A stretch of DNA of 64,000 bases, from assembly GCF_024347395.1 (NCBI RefSeq), contig NZ_AP025472.1, positions 2,604,001 to 2,668,000 on the forward strand, written 5' to 3'. Positions 1 through 7,371 of this stretch are shown one piece after another. The notes under the pieces are model-generated. The model had not been told where the DNA came from and ran no database searches. It saw only the letters and a program-made list of their open reading frames with translations. This DNA comes from Vibrio cortegadensis (GTDB lineage Bacteria > Pseudomonadota > Gammaproteobacteria > Enterobacterales > Vibrionaceae). The translations under genes were made by a program, and so were the position numbers. The stretch's first letter is position 1. Each line of letters opens with the position of its first letter.

Positions 1-58
1 AATAGACACCAAACACCCAAAACAACAAGTAAACACCTTGGATATAATGAGATTTTAG

Positions 59-72
59 TGAATAAATATGAA
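59..72. promoter_or_regulatory. Possible degenerate ARG box (ArgR site)
   Basis: The 14 bases match 12 of 14 positions of the ArgR half-site palindrome TGAATwwwwATTCA: the left half and the four A/T bases fit, the right half has two mismatches. In E. coli dapB is followed by carAB, whose promoter is ArgR-controlled, and this spot lies just downstream of dapB heading off the left edge. That carA lies beyond the edge is an inference. One weak site in A/T-rich DNA can arise by chance. Confidence 0.2.
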
Positions 73-104
73 GAAGAGTGGTGAGAAAAAGGTAGGGAAT
101 TTCT

Positions 105-128
105 ATGCGCCGAGAGATCTCAGCGCAT
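105..128 (-). terminator. Hairpin downstream of dapB, weak terminator candidate
   Basis: An inverted repeat ATGCGC...GCGCAT continues inward as GAGA/TCTC after one mismatch, giving a stem of about 10 bp with a very small loop. It starts 11 bases past the dapB stop codon. No run of T follows on the minus strand, so a classical intrinsic terminator is not shown. Confidence 0.3.
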
Positions 129-138
129 AATTATCTAC

Positions 139-948
139 TTAAAGGTCATTTAAGCCTAAAACATCAGTCATTGTATAGAAGCCAGCAGGCTTTTCATTTA
201 GCCAAACCGCAGCTTTAATGGCACCATTAGCAAAGGTCATACGATCGGTCGCTTTATGAGTGATCTCAACACGTTCACCAATATCGGCAAACATTGCCGT
301 GTGCTCTCCAATAATGTCACCTGCGCGAATCGTTGCAAAACCAATTTCATCTTTTGTACGTTCGCCAGTTATCCCTTCGCGAGACCAAACTGCCACATCA
401 TTGAGATCATTTCCCATTGCATCTGCAATAGCTTCTCCCATGCCAATCGCAGTACCTGATGGCGCATCAACTTTATGACGATGGTGTGCCTCTACAATTT
501 CCACGTCACAATAATCACCCATCACTTTCGCGGCTTTTTCCAGCAACTTAAAGACTAAGTTAACACCCACGCTATAGTTAGGTGCCATAATGATCGGAAT
601 TTCTTTCGCAGCATGAGCGATCACTTGTTTCTCTTCTTCAGAAAAACCCGTTGTGCCAATCACCAGTTTTTTACCATGCTGACGGCATAATTCGATGTTA
701 ACTAGAGTACTTACTGGTGCGGTGAAATCGACAATGACGTCAAACTGCTCAATTGATTTTTCTAAGTTATCAACCAGAGAAACATTAAAATGCCCCTCAC
801 CGCAGAGTTCACCAATATCGACGCCAATGAGGGAAGATTCAGGACGCTCAGAGCCAGCTCCAACAGCAGCGCCTGAGTGATGATGTGTTGCTTTTACGAG
901 GTTTCGGCCCATTCGGCCTGCTGCTCCTGCAATCGCAATTCGAACCAT
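139..948 (-). CDS. dapB: 4-hydroxy-tetrahydrodipicolinate reductase
   Basis: DapB reduces 4-hydroxy-tetrahydrodipicolinate with NAD(P)H in the diaminopimelate/lysine pathway, so it feeds both protein synthesis and the mur ligases encoded further along this window. The protein is 269 aa, close to the usual 270. A Rossmann motif GAAGRMGR is at residues 8-15. The catalytic block EAHHRHKVDAPSGTA is at 153-167, with His155 and Lys159 matching the catalytic pair His159/Lys163 of E. coli. The open frame extends upstream to 981, but the ATG at 948 is preceded by AGGAG at good spacing and begins with the nucleotide fold, so it is preferred. It is followed only by a weak hairpin before the left edge. 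Confidence 0.96.
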   Translation of the reverse strand: MVRIAIAGAAGRMGRNLVKATHHHSGAAVGAGSERPESSLIGVDIGELCGEGHFNVSLVDNLEKSIEQFDVIVDFTAPVSTLVNIELCRQHGKKLVIGTTGFSEEEKQVIAHAAKEIPIIMAPNYSVGVNLVFKLLEKAAKVMGDYCDVEIVEAHHRHKVDAPSGTAIGMGEAIADAMGNDLNDVAVWSREGITGERTKDEIGFATIRAGDIIGEHTAMFADIGERVEITHKATDRMTFANGAIKAAVWLNEKPAGFYTMTDVLGLNDL

Positions 949-1026
949 TGCGTTGTTCTCCTTTTGTGATGATGAACACAATGTAACGTAAAGCGTTACT
1001 CCGTGCTAGAGTTTTAAACCCTATGA

Positions 1027-1428
1027 CTACCGCCTAAATTCTTTTATAACTCGCTCTAAAATTGGAACATTCGCTTCAGGAAATGCATACTTAGCTAGGT
1101 TTTCGACGGCCACCCACTCCCCTTGTTGCCCCTCTTTGCCATACGGTTCATGTTTAAATTGGCTCACTACGATGAAGTCAAATTTTAGAGATTTATCCGG
1201 GTAATCAAACTCCAAATGTTCGAATAAGGATTGTTCAACAATCTCAATACCAATTTCTTCGTTTAATTCACGGTTCATCGCATCCTCGATGGATTCCCCC
1301 TCTTCTACTTTGCCACCAGGGAACTCCCAAAAGCCTCCTTTATGAACGTGATCCGGGCGCTTTGTGATAAATACTTGGCTTTTATCTGAGTTAAAGATGA
1401 TCGCTGCAACGATATGGACGCGTTTCAT
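1027..1428 (-). CDS. mutT: 8-oxo-dGTP diphosphatase, Nudix hydrolase
   Basis: MutT hydrolyses 8-oxo-dGTP to the monophosphate and so prevents A:T to C:G transversions. The 133-aa protein is the usual length. It carries an intact Nudix box, G-x5-E-x7-R-E-L-x-E-E-x-G-I, around residues 36-58. The gene follows secA on the same strand, as in E. coli. Two ATGs lie six bases apart. The downstream one (1428) is chosen because AGGAAT sits at workable distance, while the upstream ATG abuts the same AGGA. A terminator-like hairpin separates it from secA, so expression may depend on read-through or on its own promoter. The conserved context makes mutT more likely than another Nudix enzyme. Confidence 0.9.
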   Translation of the reverse strand: MKRVHIVAAIIFNSDKSQVFITKRPDHVHKGGFWEFPGGKVEEGESIEDAMNRELNEEIGIEIVEQSLFEHLEFDYPDKSLKFDFIVVSQFKHEPYGKEGQQGEWVAVENLAKYAFPEANVPILERVIKEFRR

Positions 1429-1451
1429 GTACATTCCTATGTTTTACCTAC

Positions 1452-1478
1452 AAAAAGAGCCGCCTAAGCGACTCTTTT
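1452..1478 (-). terminator. Intrinsic terminator after secA
   Basis: On the minus strand a stem AAAGAGTCGC / GCGGCTCTTT with one G-U pair and a four-base loop is followed by TTTTT. It begins about 25 bases past the secA stop and ends about 25 bases before the mutT start, so it should lower mutT transcription from the secA promoter. Confidence 0.75.
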
Positions 1479-1501
1479 ATTTATTAAAAACAGATCATGG
1501 A

Positions 1502-4228
1502 TTATGCAATTTGACCATGACACTGTTTGTATTTCTTACCAGAGCCACATGGACATGGTTCATTACGACCTACTTTACGCTCTTCACGTACCATAGGTTG
1601 GTGACCTTCTTCCGTATGCTCTTCATCAGATAACTGGTTATCCGCATTTTTATGTTGGAATTGCTGACGACGTGCCGCTTCTTCTGCTTGCGCTCGACGT
1701 TGCTCTTCCATACGTTCAACTTCTTCTTGTTGTTGAACTCGAACTTTGCTCAAGATAGTGATCACATCAAGTTTTAGTGCTTCAAGAAGATCCTCAAACA
1801 ACTCAAACGATTCACGCTTGTACTCTTGTTTTGGGTTCTTCTGAGCATAACCACGTAGGTGAATACCTTGACGTAAATGATCCATTGCCGCTAGGTGTTC
1901 TTTCCACAACGTATCAAGGGTTTGTAGCATCACTGATTTTTCAAAGTTACGTAAAACAGTTGCGCCAACAGTCTCTTCTTTAGCATGGTAAGTCTCAACT
2001 GCCGTGTTTAAGATCTTCTCACGTAATGCTTCTTCATAAAGTTTATCATCTTCATCTAGCCATGCCTGAATTGGCATCTCAAGATCGAAGTCATTCTTCA
2101 TGCGCTCTTCAAGACCTGCAATATCCCACATATCATCTAGAGATTGAGGGGCAATGTACTCGTTGATTACGGTAGTGAAGACATCTTCGCGATTGTGTTC
2201 AATCATTTCGCTGATGTCATCAGCACTCATTAGTTCATCACGTAGCTCATAAACCACTTTACGTTGGTCATTGGCAACATCATCGTACTCAAGTAACTGT
2301 TTACGAATATCAAAGTTACGGCCTTCAACTTTACGTTGCGCTTTTTCAATAGAGCGAGACAACATGCGGCTTTCAATCGCTTCACCTTCATCCATACCAC
2401 TTTGAATCAAACCAGCCATGCGCTCTGATGTGAAAATACGCAGCAGAGAATCTTCCATTGATAGATAGAAACGTGAAGAACCAGCATCACCTTGACGACC
2501 AGAACGACCACGAAGCTGGTTATCAATACGACGAGATTCATGACGTTCAGTACCAATGATGTGTAAACCACCAGATTCTAAAACTTTATCGTGAACAATT
2601 TTCCATGCGGTTTTAATTTCAGCGATTTGCTCTTTGCTTGGGTTGTCTAACTTCTCAACCTGAGCTTGCCAGCTACCACCTAGTACAATATCCGTACCAC
2701 GACCAGCCATGTTAGTTGCGATAGTAACCGCGCTTGGCGTACCCGCTTGTGCAACGATCTCAGCTTCCATTTCGTGGAATTTAGCGTTAAGTACGTTATG
2801 TTTCACTTTCGCTTTTTTCAGTGCATTAGAAAGCAGTTCTGATTTTTCAATCGAAACCGTACCCACTAAGCTTGGTTGGCCTTTTTCAACGCGATCTTTA
2901 ATATCTTCAATGATTGCGTTGAATTTATCCTCTTCAGTACGATACACCACATCCGGCATATCATCGCGAACCATAGGTTTGTTCGTTGGAATAACAACGG
3001 TTTCTAACCCATAGATAGATTGGAATTCAAAGGCTTCTGTATCCGCAGTACCCGTCATGCCCGACAGTTTTTCATACAGACGGAAGAAGTTTTGGAACGT
3101 AATTGATGCTAATGTTTGGTTTTCATTCTGAATCTTCACACCTTCTTTTGCTTCAACAGCTTGGTGTAAACCTTCAGACCAGCGACGACCAGGCATAGTA
3201 CGACCTGTGTGCTCATCAACAATTACAATTTCGCCCTCTTCAGAGATGATGTAATCAACATCTTTCTCAAACAGTACGTGAGCACGTAGCGCAGCATTAA
3301 CATGATGCAATAGGCTGATATTGGTTGGTGAATATAGAGTATCACCCTCTTCCATCAAACCATTTTTAACCATCAACTCTTCAACAAACTCTTGGCCTGT
3401 TTCAGTTAAGTACACCTGTTTAGATTTCTCATCCATGGTGTAGTGACCATCACCACGGTACTCTTCTGAATCCTCTTTTTCTTGTAATTCAAGATGAGGG
3501 ATCAGGGTATTAATCTTAGTGTATAGCTCAGAGCTATCTTCAGCAGGACCAGAGATGATCAATGGTGTACGAGCTTCATCGATTAAAATCGAGTCAACTT
3601 CATCGACAACCGCGAAGAAACGCGCACGTTGAACTCGATCTTCATTGCGGAAAGCCATATTGTCACGCAAATAATCAAAACCGAATTCGTTGTTTGTTCC
3701 ATAAAGAATATCAGCAAGGTACGCTTCTTTCTTTTCTGGTGGTGCCATATTTGGAACGTTAACACCAACGGTCATGCCTAAGAATTCAAATAGTGGGCGG
3801 TTCGTTTCCGCATCACGCTTCGCTAGGTAATCATTCACTGTAACGATATGCACACCTTTCCCAGGCAATGCATTTAGATATGCAGGTAATGTTGCGGTAA
3901 GTGTTTTACCTTCACCAGTACGCATTTCTGCAATCTGGCCATTGTTTAGTACCATGCCACCAATAAGCTGAACGTCGAAATGGCGCATGCCATAAACACG
4001 TTTTGATGCTTCACGCACCGTTGCGAAAGCTTCAGGAAGCAGGTTATCTAAGCTCTCACCTTTTTCTAGGCGAGCACGGAATTCTATCGTTTTCGCTTTA
4101 AGCTCTTCGTCAGATAATGCTTCAAACGTTGGCTCATAGTTATTAATTTCTTTTACGATTTTTCTAAGGCGGCGCAGTGTTCTGTCATTGCGACTGCCAA
4201 TTACCTTTGTCAGTAACTTAGTAATCAT
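1502..4228 (-). CDS. secA: Preprotein translocase ATPase SecA
   Basis: SecA is the ATP-driven motor that pushes unfolded preproteins through SecYEG. The 908-aa protein is slightly longer than the E. coli one (901 aa). The Walker A segment MRTGEGKTL is at residues 102-110. Typical DEAD-motor signatures follow (VDEVDSILIDEARTPLIIS, the GTAD block, and the MAGRGTDI and GRSGRQGD motifs). The extreme C terminus has the zinc-binding motif CPCGSGKKYKQCH, used for SecB and lipid contact. In E. coli secM lies directly upstream and regulates secA; here the upstream DNA holds no SecM-like secreted arrest peptide and the neighbour dciA points away. The 4229-4323 leader has a hairpin and a short ORF that may regulate translation. 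Confidence 0.98.
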   Translation of the reverse strand: MITKLLTKVIGSRNDRTLRRLRKIVKEINNYEPTFEALSDEELKAKTIEFRARLEKGESLDNLLPEAFATVREASKRVYGMRHFDVQLIGGMVLNNGQIAEMRTGEGKTLTATLPAYLNALPGKGVHIVTVNDYLAKRDAETNRPLFEFLGMTVGVNVPNMAPPEKKEAYLADILYGTNNEFGFDYLRDNMAFRNEDRVQRARFFAVVDEVDSILIDEARTPLIISGPAEDSSELYTKINTLIPHLELQEKEDSEEYRGDGHYTMDEKSKQVYLTETGQEFVEELMVKNGLMEEGDTLYSPTNISLLHHVNAALRAHVLFEKDVDYIISEEGEIVIVDEHTGRTMPGRRWSEGLHQAVEAKEGVKIQNENQTLASITFQNFFRLYEKLSGMTGTADTEAFEFQSIYGLETVVIPTNKPMVRDDMPDVVYRTEEDKFNAIIEDIKDRVEKGQPSLVGTVSIEKSELLSNALKKAKVKHNVLNAKFHEMEAEIVAQAGTPSAVTIATNMAGRGTDIVLGGSWQAQVEKLDNPSKEQIAEIKTAWKIVHDKVLESGGLHIIGTERHESRRIDNQLRGRSGRQGDAGSSRFYLSMEDSLLRIFTSERMAGLIQSGMDEGEAIESRMLSRSIEKAQRKVEGRNFDIRKQLLEYDDVANDQRKVVYELRDELMSADDISEMIEHNREDVFTTVINEYIAPQSLDDMWDIAGLEERMKNDFDLEMPIQAWLDEDDKLYEEALREKILNTAVETYHAKEETVGATVLRNFEKSVMLQTLDTLWKEHLAAMDHLRQGIHLRGYAQKNPKQEYKRESFELFEDLLEALKLDVITILSKVRVQQQEEVERMEEQRRAQAEEAARRQQFQHKNADNQLSDEEHTEEGHQPMVREERKVGRNEPCPCGSGKKYKQCHGQIA

Positions 4229-4248
4229 TTGCTGTGGATCTCTCGTTC

Positions 4249-4323
4249 TTAGATCGTCTTCGATCTAGTATTAATGCCTTCAGTCTCTACCAGTTTTAAA
4301 CTAAGGATACTGAGATAAATCAT
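4249..4323 (-). promoter_or_regulatory. Candidate secA leader: 24-codon uORF ending in a hairpin
   Basis: A short ORF (24 codons, hydrophobic start MIYLSILSLKLV, ending RSKTI) stops with TAA 20 bases before the secA ATG. Its last codons and stop run through a perfect 7-bp hairpin (arms 4250-4256 and 4261-4267, four-base loop). The downstream arm could instead pair its GATCT with AGATC next to the weak secA ribosome-binding region, giving two exclusive folds. The uORF lacks a well-spaced Shine-Dalgarno (GAGAG touches its ATG), so translation is unproven. No SecM arrest motif is present. Confidence 0.25.
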
Positions 4324-4560
4324 CTCTCACTGATATTGTGATACAGACTTTGATTTTCAAGGCTCATTCTGAATTTTGTACTCAGTAGTGTAAGTAATTT
4401 TGAGTTGAACAACCATCGCTAAACCCAATAGTTTGAAGCACTTTGTACTTTTATGCTCGATTGACGAATGAATAGACAAACTTTGATTGCAACAACAGTG
4501 TACCAACAAGCCTTCCTCGTCTAAACTGCACGTATATCTCTTCTATTTATGAGTAATTTC
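4324..4560. other. Divergent intergenic region between secA and dciA
   Basis: Together with the secA leader this makes a gap of about 330 bases without a confident gene. It must hold the promoters of secA and dciA. I see only weak matches: TTGTCT-18-CATAAA reading toward secA and TTGACG with a poor -10 reading toward dciA. Two further very short minus-strand ORFs (15-19 codons) lack good ribosome-binding sites. Confidence 0.5.
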
Positions 4561-5019
4561 ATGCGTGATCATCGGCCAACCCTTACTCAAACGCTCATTT
4601 CAGAATCTCGATTCAGCCAATTACAAGAGCATGCCGCCGAGATAATGACCATCAATAATGCCTTGCGTGATATTTTACCTAAAGGAACTGCAAACCAATG
4701 TAGGGCCGCAAACTTACGTGGCGGTAATCTTGTTATCGAAGTTGCGAGTGCATCGATAAAGATGAAGATAAACTACGATCGGCTGATGATTTTAAGTCAA
4801 CTGAGAAATATGGGGTTTGCCAGACTAATTGGACTTGAAGTGAAAATAAACCCAGCACTTTATAGAACGATGCAGGAGAAGCATGAAAACAAGGAACCGT
4901 CTCGCCCACCTATTTCTGATGCGGCAGCAGGTTCTCTGTTAATGATCGCAGAAATGGCACCACCGAAAATAAAAGCTCGCCTTGAGAAAATTGCTCAAAT
5001 GGCAGAAAAAAACAAATAG
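4561..5019 (+). CDS. dciA: DciA-type replicative helicase loader (DUF721)
   Basis: DciA loads the DnaB helicase at replication origins in bacteria that lack the phage-derived loader DnaC. The protein is about 152 aa. Residues 1-105 resemble the DUF721 core, a KH-like fold, with the block CRAANLRGGNLVIEVAS. The remainder is a charged, Lys- and Glu-rich tail predicted to be flexible, as in characterised Vibrio DciA. Start: ATG at 4561 has GAG seven bases upstream; ATG at 4549 (four residues longer) has no visible Shine-Dalgarno but cannot be excluded. The gene is divergent from secA and convergent with lpxC, from which a strong bidirectional terminator separates it. It occupies the interval where E. 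coli has secM, on the opposite strand. Confidence 0.85.
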   Translation: MRDHRPTLTQTLISESRFSQLQEHAAEIMTINNALRDILPKGTANQCRAANLRGGNLVIEVASASIKMKINYDRLMILSQLRNMGFARLIGLEVKINPALYRTMQEKHENKEPSRPPISDAAAGSLLMIAEMAPPKIKARLEKIAQMAEKNK

Positions 5020-5054
5020 CCATGGAACGATTTTCGCTATAAAGATTCAGATAC

Positions 5055-5086
5055 AAAAAAGCCAGGCTTCAACACCTGGCTTTTTT
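5055..5086. terminator. Bidirectional terminator between dciA and lpxC
   Basis: A perfect 12-bp inverted repeat, AAAAAAGCCAGG and CCTGGCTTTTTT, with an eight-base loop lies between two convergent genes. A run of T ends it on either strand. Confidence 0.93.
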
Positions 5087-5104
5087 AAATTCAATTTGTG
5101 CTAC

Positions 5105-6022
5105 TTACGCTAAAACCATATTAGGGTCTGCAAATGCAACTGGAGAACCAGCTTCTTCTTCAAAAGTAGCCCATTCCCAAGCTTCTTGGTCAGCAAGCAC
5201 AGCTCTTAATAATTGGTTATTCAAACCATGCCCTGATTTATAAGCTCGGAACTCACCAATAATAGCGTGTCCACACATGTATAAATCACCGATAGCATCT
5301 AGAACTTTATGAGTAACGAATTCATTTTCGTAACGAAGACCTTCTTCATTCAAAATTCGATATTCATCTAGAACAATCGCACAATCAAAGCTGCCACCTA
5401 AACATAGGTTCTGTGATTGTAAGTACTCAATATCACGCATAAAACCAAATGTACGAGCACGAGAAATCTCTTTAACAAAACCTTGAGAAGAGAAGTCAAA
5501 CAACATGCGTTGTTCGTCTGATTCAATCGCAGGGTGATTAAAGTCGATTTCAAAATCCATTCGGAAGCCATTAAATGGAACAAATTCAGCCCATTTGTCA
5601 CCGTCTTCAAAACGTACCGGCTTTTTAATTCGAATGAATCGCTTTGGAGTATTGAGCGTTTGAACTCCAGCTTGTTGTAACAAGTAAACAAACGGACTTG
5701 CACTGCCATCCATGATTGGAATTTCAGGTGCATCAACCTCAATAATGATGTTATCGATACCCATACCAGCAAGTGCAGCACTAAGGTGCTCTACCGTGGA
5801 AATGCGTACGCCTTCATCATTAACTAATGCTGTACATAGCATAGTGTCACGAACTGACGCCGGATCTGCTGGAAAATCAACAGGCGGATTTAGGTCAGTA
5901 CGACGATAAATGATACCCGTATTTGCAGCAGCAGGGCGAAGAGTAAGTGTCACTTTACGACCGGAATGGAGACCCACACCGATTGTTGTCACTATTTCTT
6001 TCAGAGTACGTTGTCTGATCAT
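5105..6022 (-). CDS. lpxC: UDP-3-O-acyl-N-acetylglucosamine deacetylase
   Basis: LpxC removes the acetyl group from UDP-3-O-acyl-GlcNAc, the first committed step of lipid A synthesis. At 305 aa it is exactly the usual length. The zinc ligands are in place: His79 in the STVEHLSAAL block, and His238 and Asp242 in HKVLDAIGD. The general acid/base His265 is present in KSGHGL. The gene ends the dcw cluster after ftsZ, as in E. coli. It also has a likely promoter of its own (6078-6105) followed by a palindrome at the predicted transcript start. The C terminus, which in E. coli carries the FtsH degradation signal, here ends DPNMVLA. Confidence 0.98.
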   Translation of the reverse strand: MIRQRTLKEIVTTIGVGLHSGRKVTLTLRPAAANTGIIYRRTDLNPPVDFPADPASVRDTMLCTALVNDEGVRISTVEHLSAALAGMGIDNIIIEVDAPEIPIMDGSASPFVYLLQQAGVQTLNTPKRFIRIKKPVRFEDGDKWAEFVPFNGFRMDFEIDFNHPAIESDEQRMLFDFSSQGFVKEISRARTFGFMRDIEYLQSQNLCLGGSFDCAIVLDEYRILNEEGLRYENEFVTHKVLDAIGDLYMCGHAIIGEFRAYKSGHGLNNQLLRAVLADQEAWEWATFEEEAGSPVAFADPNMVLA

Positions 6023-6055
6023 CTGCTTGCCTCTTTGTCAGTGCTACAATCACGA

Positions 6056-6071
6056 TCGGTTAGCTAACCGA
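6056..6071. repeat. 16-bp perfect palindrome upstream of lpxC
   Basis: TCGGTTAGCTAACCGA reads the same on both strands. It lies between ftsZ and lpxC and begins at the start point predicted for the lpxC promoter. No T-run follows, so it is not an ordinary terminator. It could be an operator, or a 5' hairpin of 6 bp with an AGCT loop. Confidence 0.6.
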
Positions 6072-6077
6072 CCGCGA

Positions 6078-6105
6078 ATGCTACCATAATTTTGAACAGT
6101 GTCAA
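6078..6105 (-). promoter_or_regulatory. Predicted sigma-70 promoter for lpxC
   Basis: On the minus strand TTGACA (6100-6105, perfect -35) is followed after 16 bases by TAGCAT (6078-6083, four of six). The start point would be near 6071, about 50 bases before the lpxC ATG. This would let lpxC be expressed apart from the dcw transcript. Confidence 0.55.
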
Positions 6106-6120
6106 ATTAATGGTTACTAA

Positions 6121-7341
6121 TTAGTCAGCCTGACGACGTAAAAATGCTGGGATATCTAAGTATCCACTCTCTTTTTCAGCCTTTGGTGCTGCGCTTTGAC
6201 CCGCACTCACTGAAGGTTGACTCATATTTGGCGATGTCGGCTGTGGTTTTACCTCTACTTTTTCTTGCAAAGGTTGTGCCGGTTTTTCTTCTACTTTCGC
6301 AGCTTGTTGTACTGGCGCTTGCGGTTGTGACACTGCTGCCACTTTCGCTTTTCCACCCGCAACTAATGTGATATCAGGTTTTTTTTCTGTACCGATACCC
6401 GTTGCAACAACAGTAACGCGAATTTCATCTGTCATATCTGGGTCTAGAGAAGTACCGATAACCACCGTTGCGTTATCCGATGCAAATGCTTTCACTGTGT
6501 TACCCACAGTTTCAAATTCATCTAAACGCATGTCTAAACCAGCGGTAATGTTAACTAGTACGCCACGAGCACCAGCTAAATCAATATCTTCTAGTAATGG
6601 GCTTGAGATTGCAGTTTCTGCGGCTTCTTCTGCGCGATCTTCACCACGAGAAATACCACTACCCATCATTGCGTGGCCCATTTCCGACATCACTGTACGA
6701 ACATCCGCGAAATCGACGTTGATCATACCAGGACGCGTAATAAGCTCCGCAATACCTTGAACCGCATTTTTAAGTACATCATTGGCACTTGCAAATGCTT
6801 CAAGTAGCGTCACGCCACGACCAAGAACTTTAAGCAACTTCTCATTTGGAATAGTAATCAAAGAGTCAACATGCTTAGACAGTTCTTCAATACCTTGCTC
6901 TGCAAAGGCTAAACGTTTCTTGCCTTCAAAGCTGAAAGGTTTAGTCACAACGGCAACCGTTAAGATATTTAGCTCTTTTGCCACTTCAGCAATAACAGGA
7001 GCAGCACCAGTACCAGTACCACCACCCATACCAGCGGCTATAAATACCATATCGGCCCCAGTCAGAATTTCTTTAATTCTATCTCGGTCTTCAAGAGCTG
7101 CATCACGTCCAACTTGCGGGTTTGCACCAGCACCTAAGCCTTTAGTGATGTCGCCACCAATTTGGATAACGCTATTTACGCTTGTTTTACGCAGTGCTTG
7201 CGCATCTGTGTTTACACTGATGAACTCAACGCCTTCAATAGACTCTCGCACCATGTGTTCTACAGCATTACCGCCGCCACCACCAACTCCAACGACTTTG
7301 ATTACTGCATCGTCTGACATTTCCATCATCGGTTCAAACAT
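6121..7341 (-). CDS. ftsZ: Cell division GTPase FtsZ
   Basis: FtsZ is the tubulin homologue that polymerises into the Z-ring. The protein is 406 aa. The GTP-binding tubulin signature GGGTGTG is at residues 106-112, after an N terminus of family type with a Gly-rich GVGGGGGNA loop. A variable Pro/Gln/Lys-rich linker of roughly 60-70 residues follows. The conserved C-terminal peptide LDIPAFLRRQAD, which binds FtsA and ZipA, closes it. The open frame extends eight codons upstream; the ATG at 7341 is preferred because its product begins MFEPM like E. coli FtsZ. It lies 30 bases after ftsA, in the normal ftsQ-ftsA-ftsZ order. Confidence 0.98.
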   Translation of the reverse strand: MFEPMMEMSDDAVIKVVGVGGGGGNAVEHMVRESIEGVEFISVNTDAQALRKTSVNSVIQIGGDITKGLGAGANPQVGRDAALEDRDRIKEILTGADMVFIAAGMGGGTGTGAAPVIAEVAKELNILTVAVVTKPFSFEGKKRLAFAEQGIEELSKHVDSLITIPNEKLLKVLGRGVTLLEAFASANDVLKNAVQGIAELITRPGMINVDFADVRTVMSEMGHAMMGSGISRGEDRAEEAAETAISSPLLEDIDLAGARGVLVNITAGLDMRLDEFETVGNTVKAFASDNATVVIGTSLDPDMTDEIRVTVVATGIGTEKKPDITLVAGGKAKVAAVSQPQAPVQQAAKVEEKPAQPLQEKVEVKPQPTSPNMSQPSVSAGQSAAPKAEKESGYLDIPAFLRRQAD

Positions 7342-7371
7342 GTGTTGTCTCCGTTTTCCCTGCAACTCAGG

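Noticed and set aside
4361..4420. Two other very short minus-strand ORFs (15 and 19 codons) upstream of secA as SecM-like leaders
   Set aside because: No signal sequence, no SecM arrest motif and no convincing Shine-Dalgarno; less well placed than the ORF at 4249-4323.
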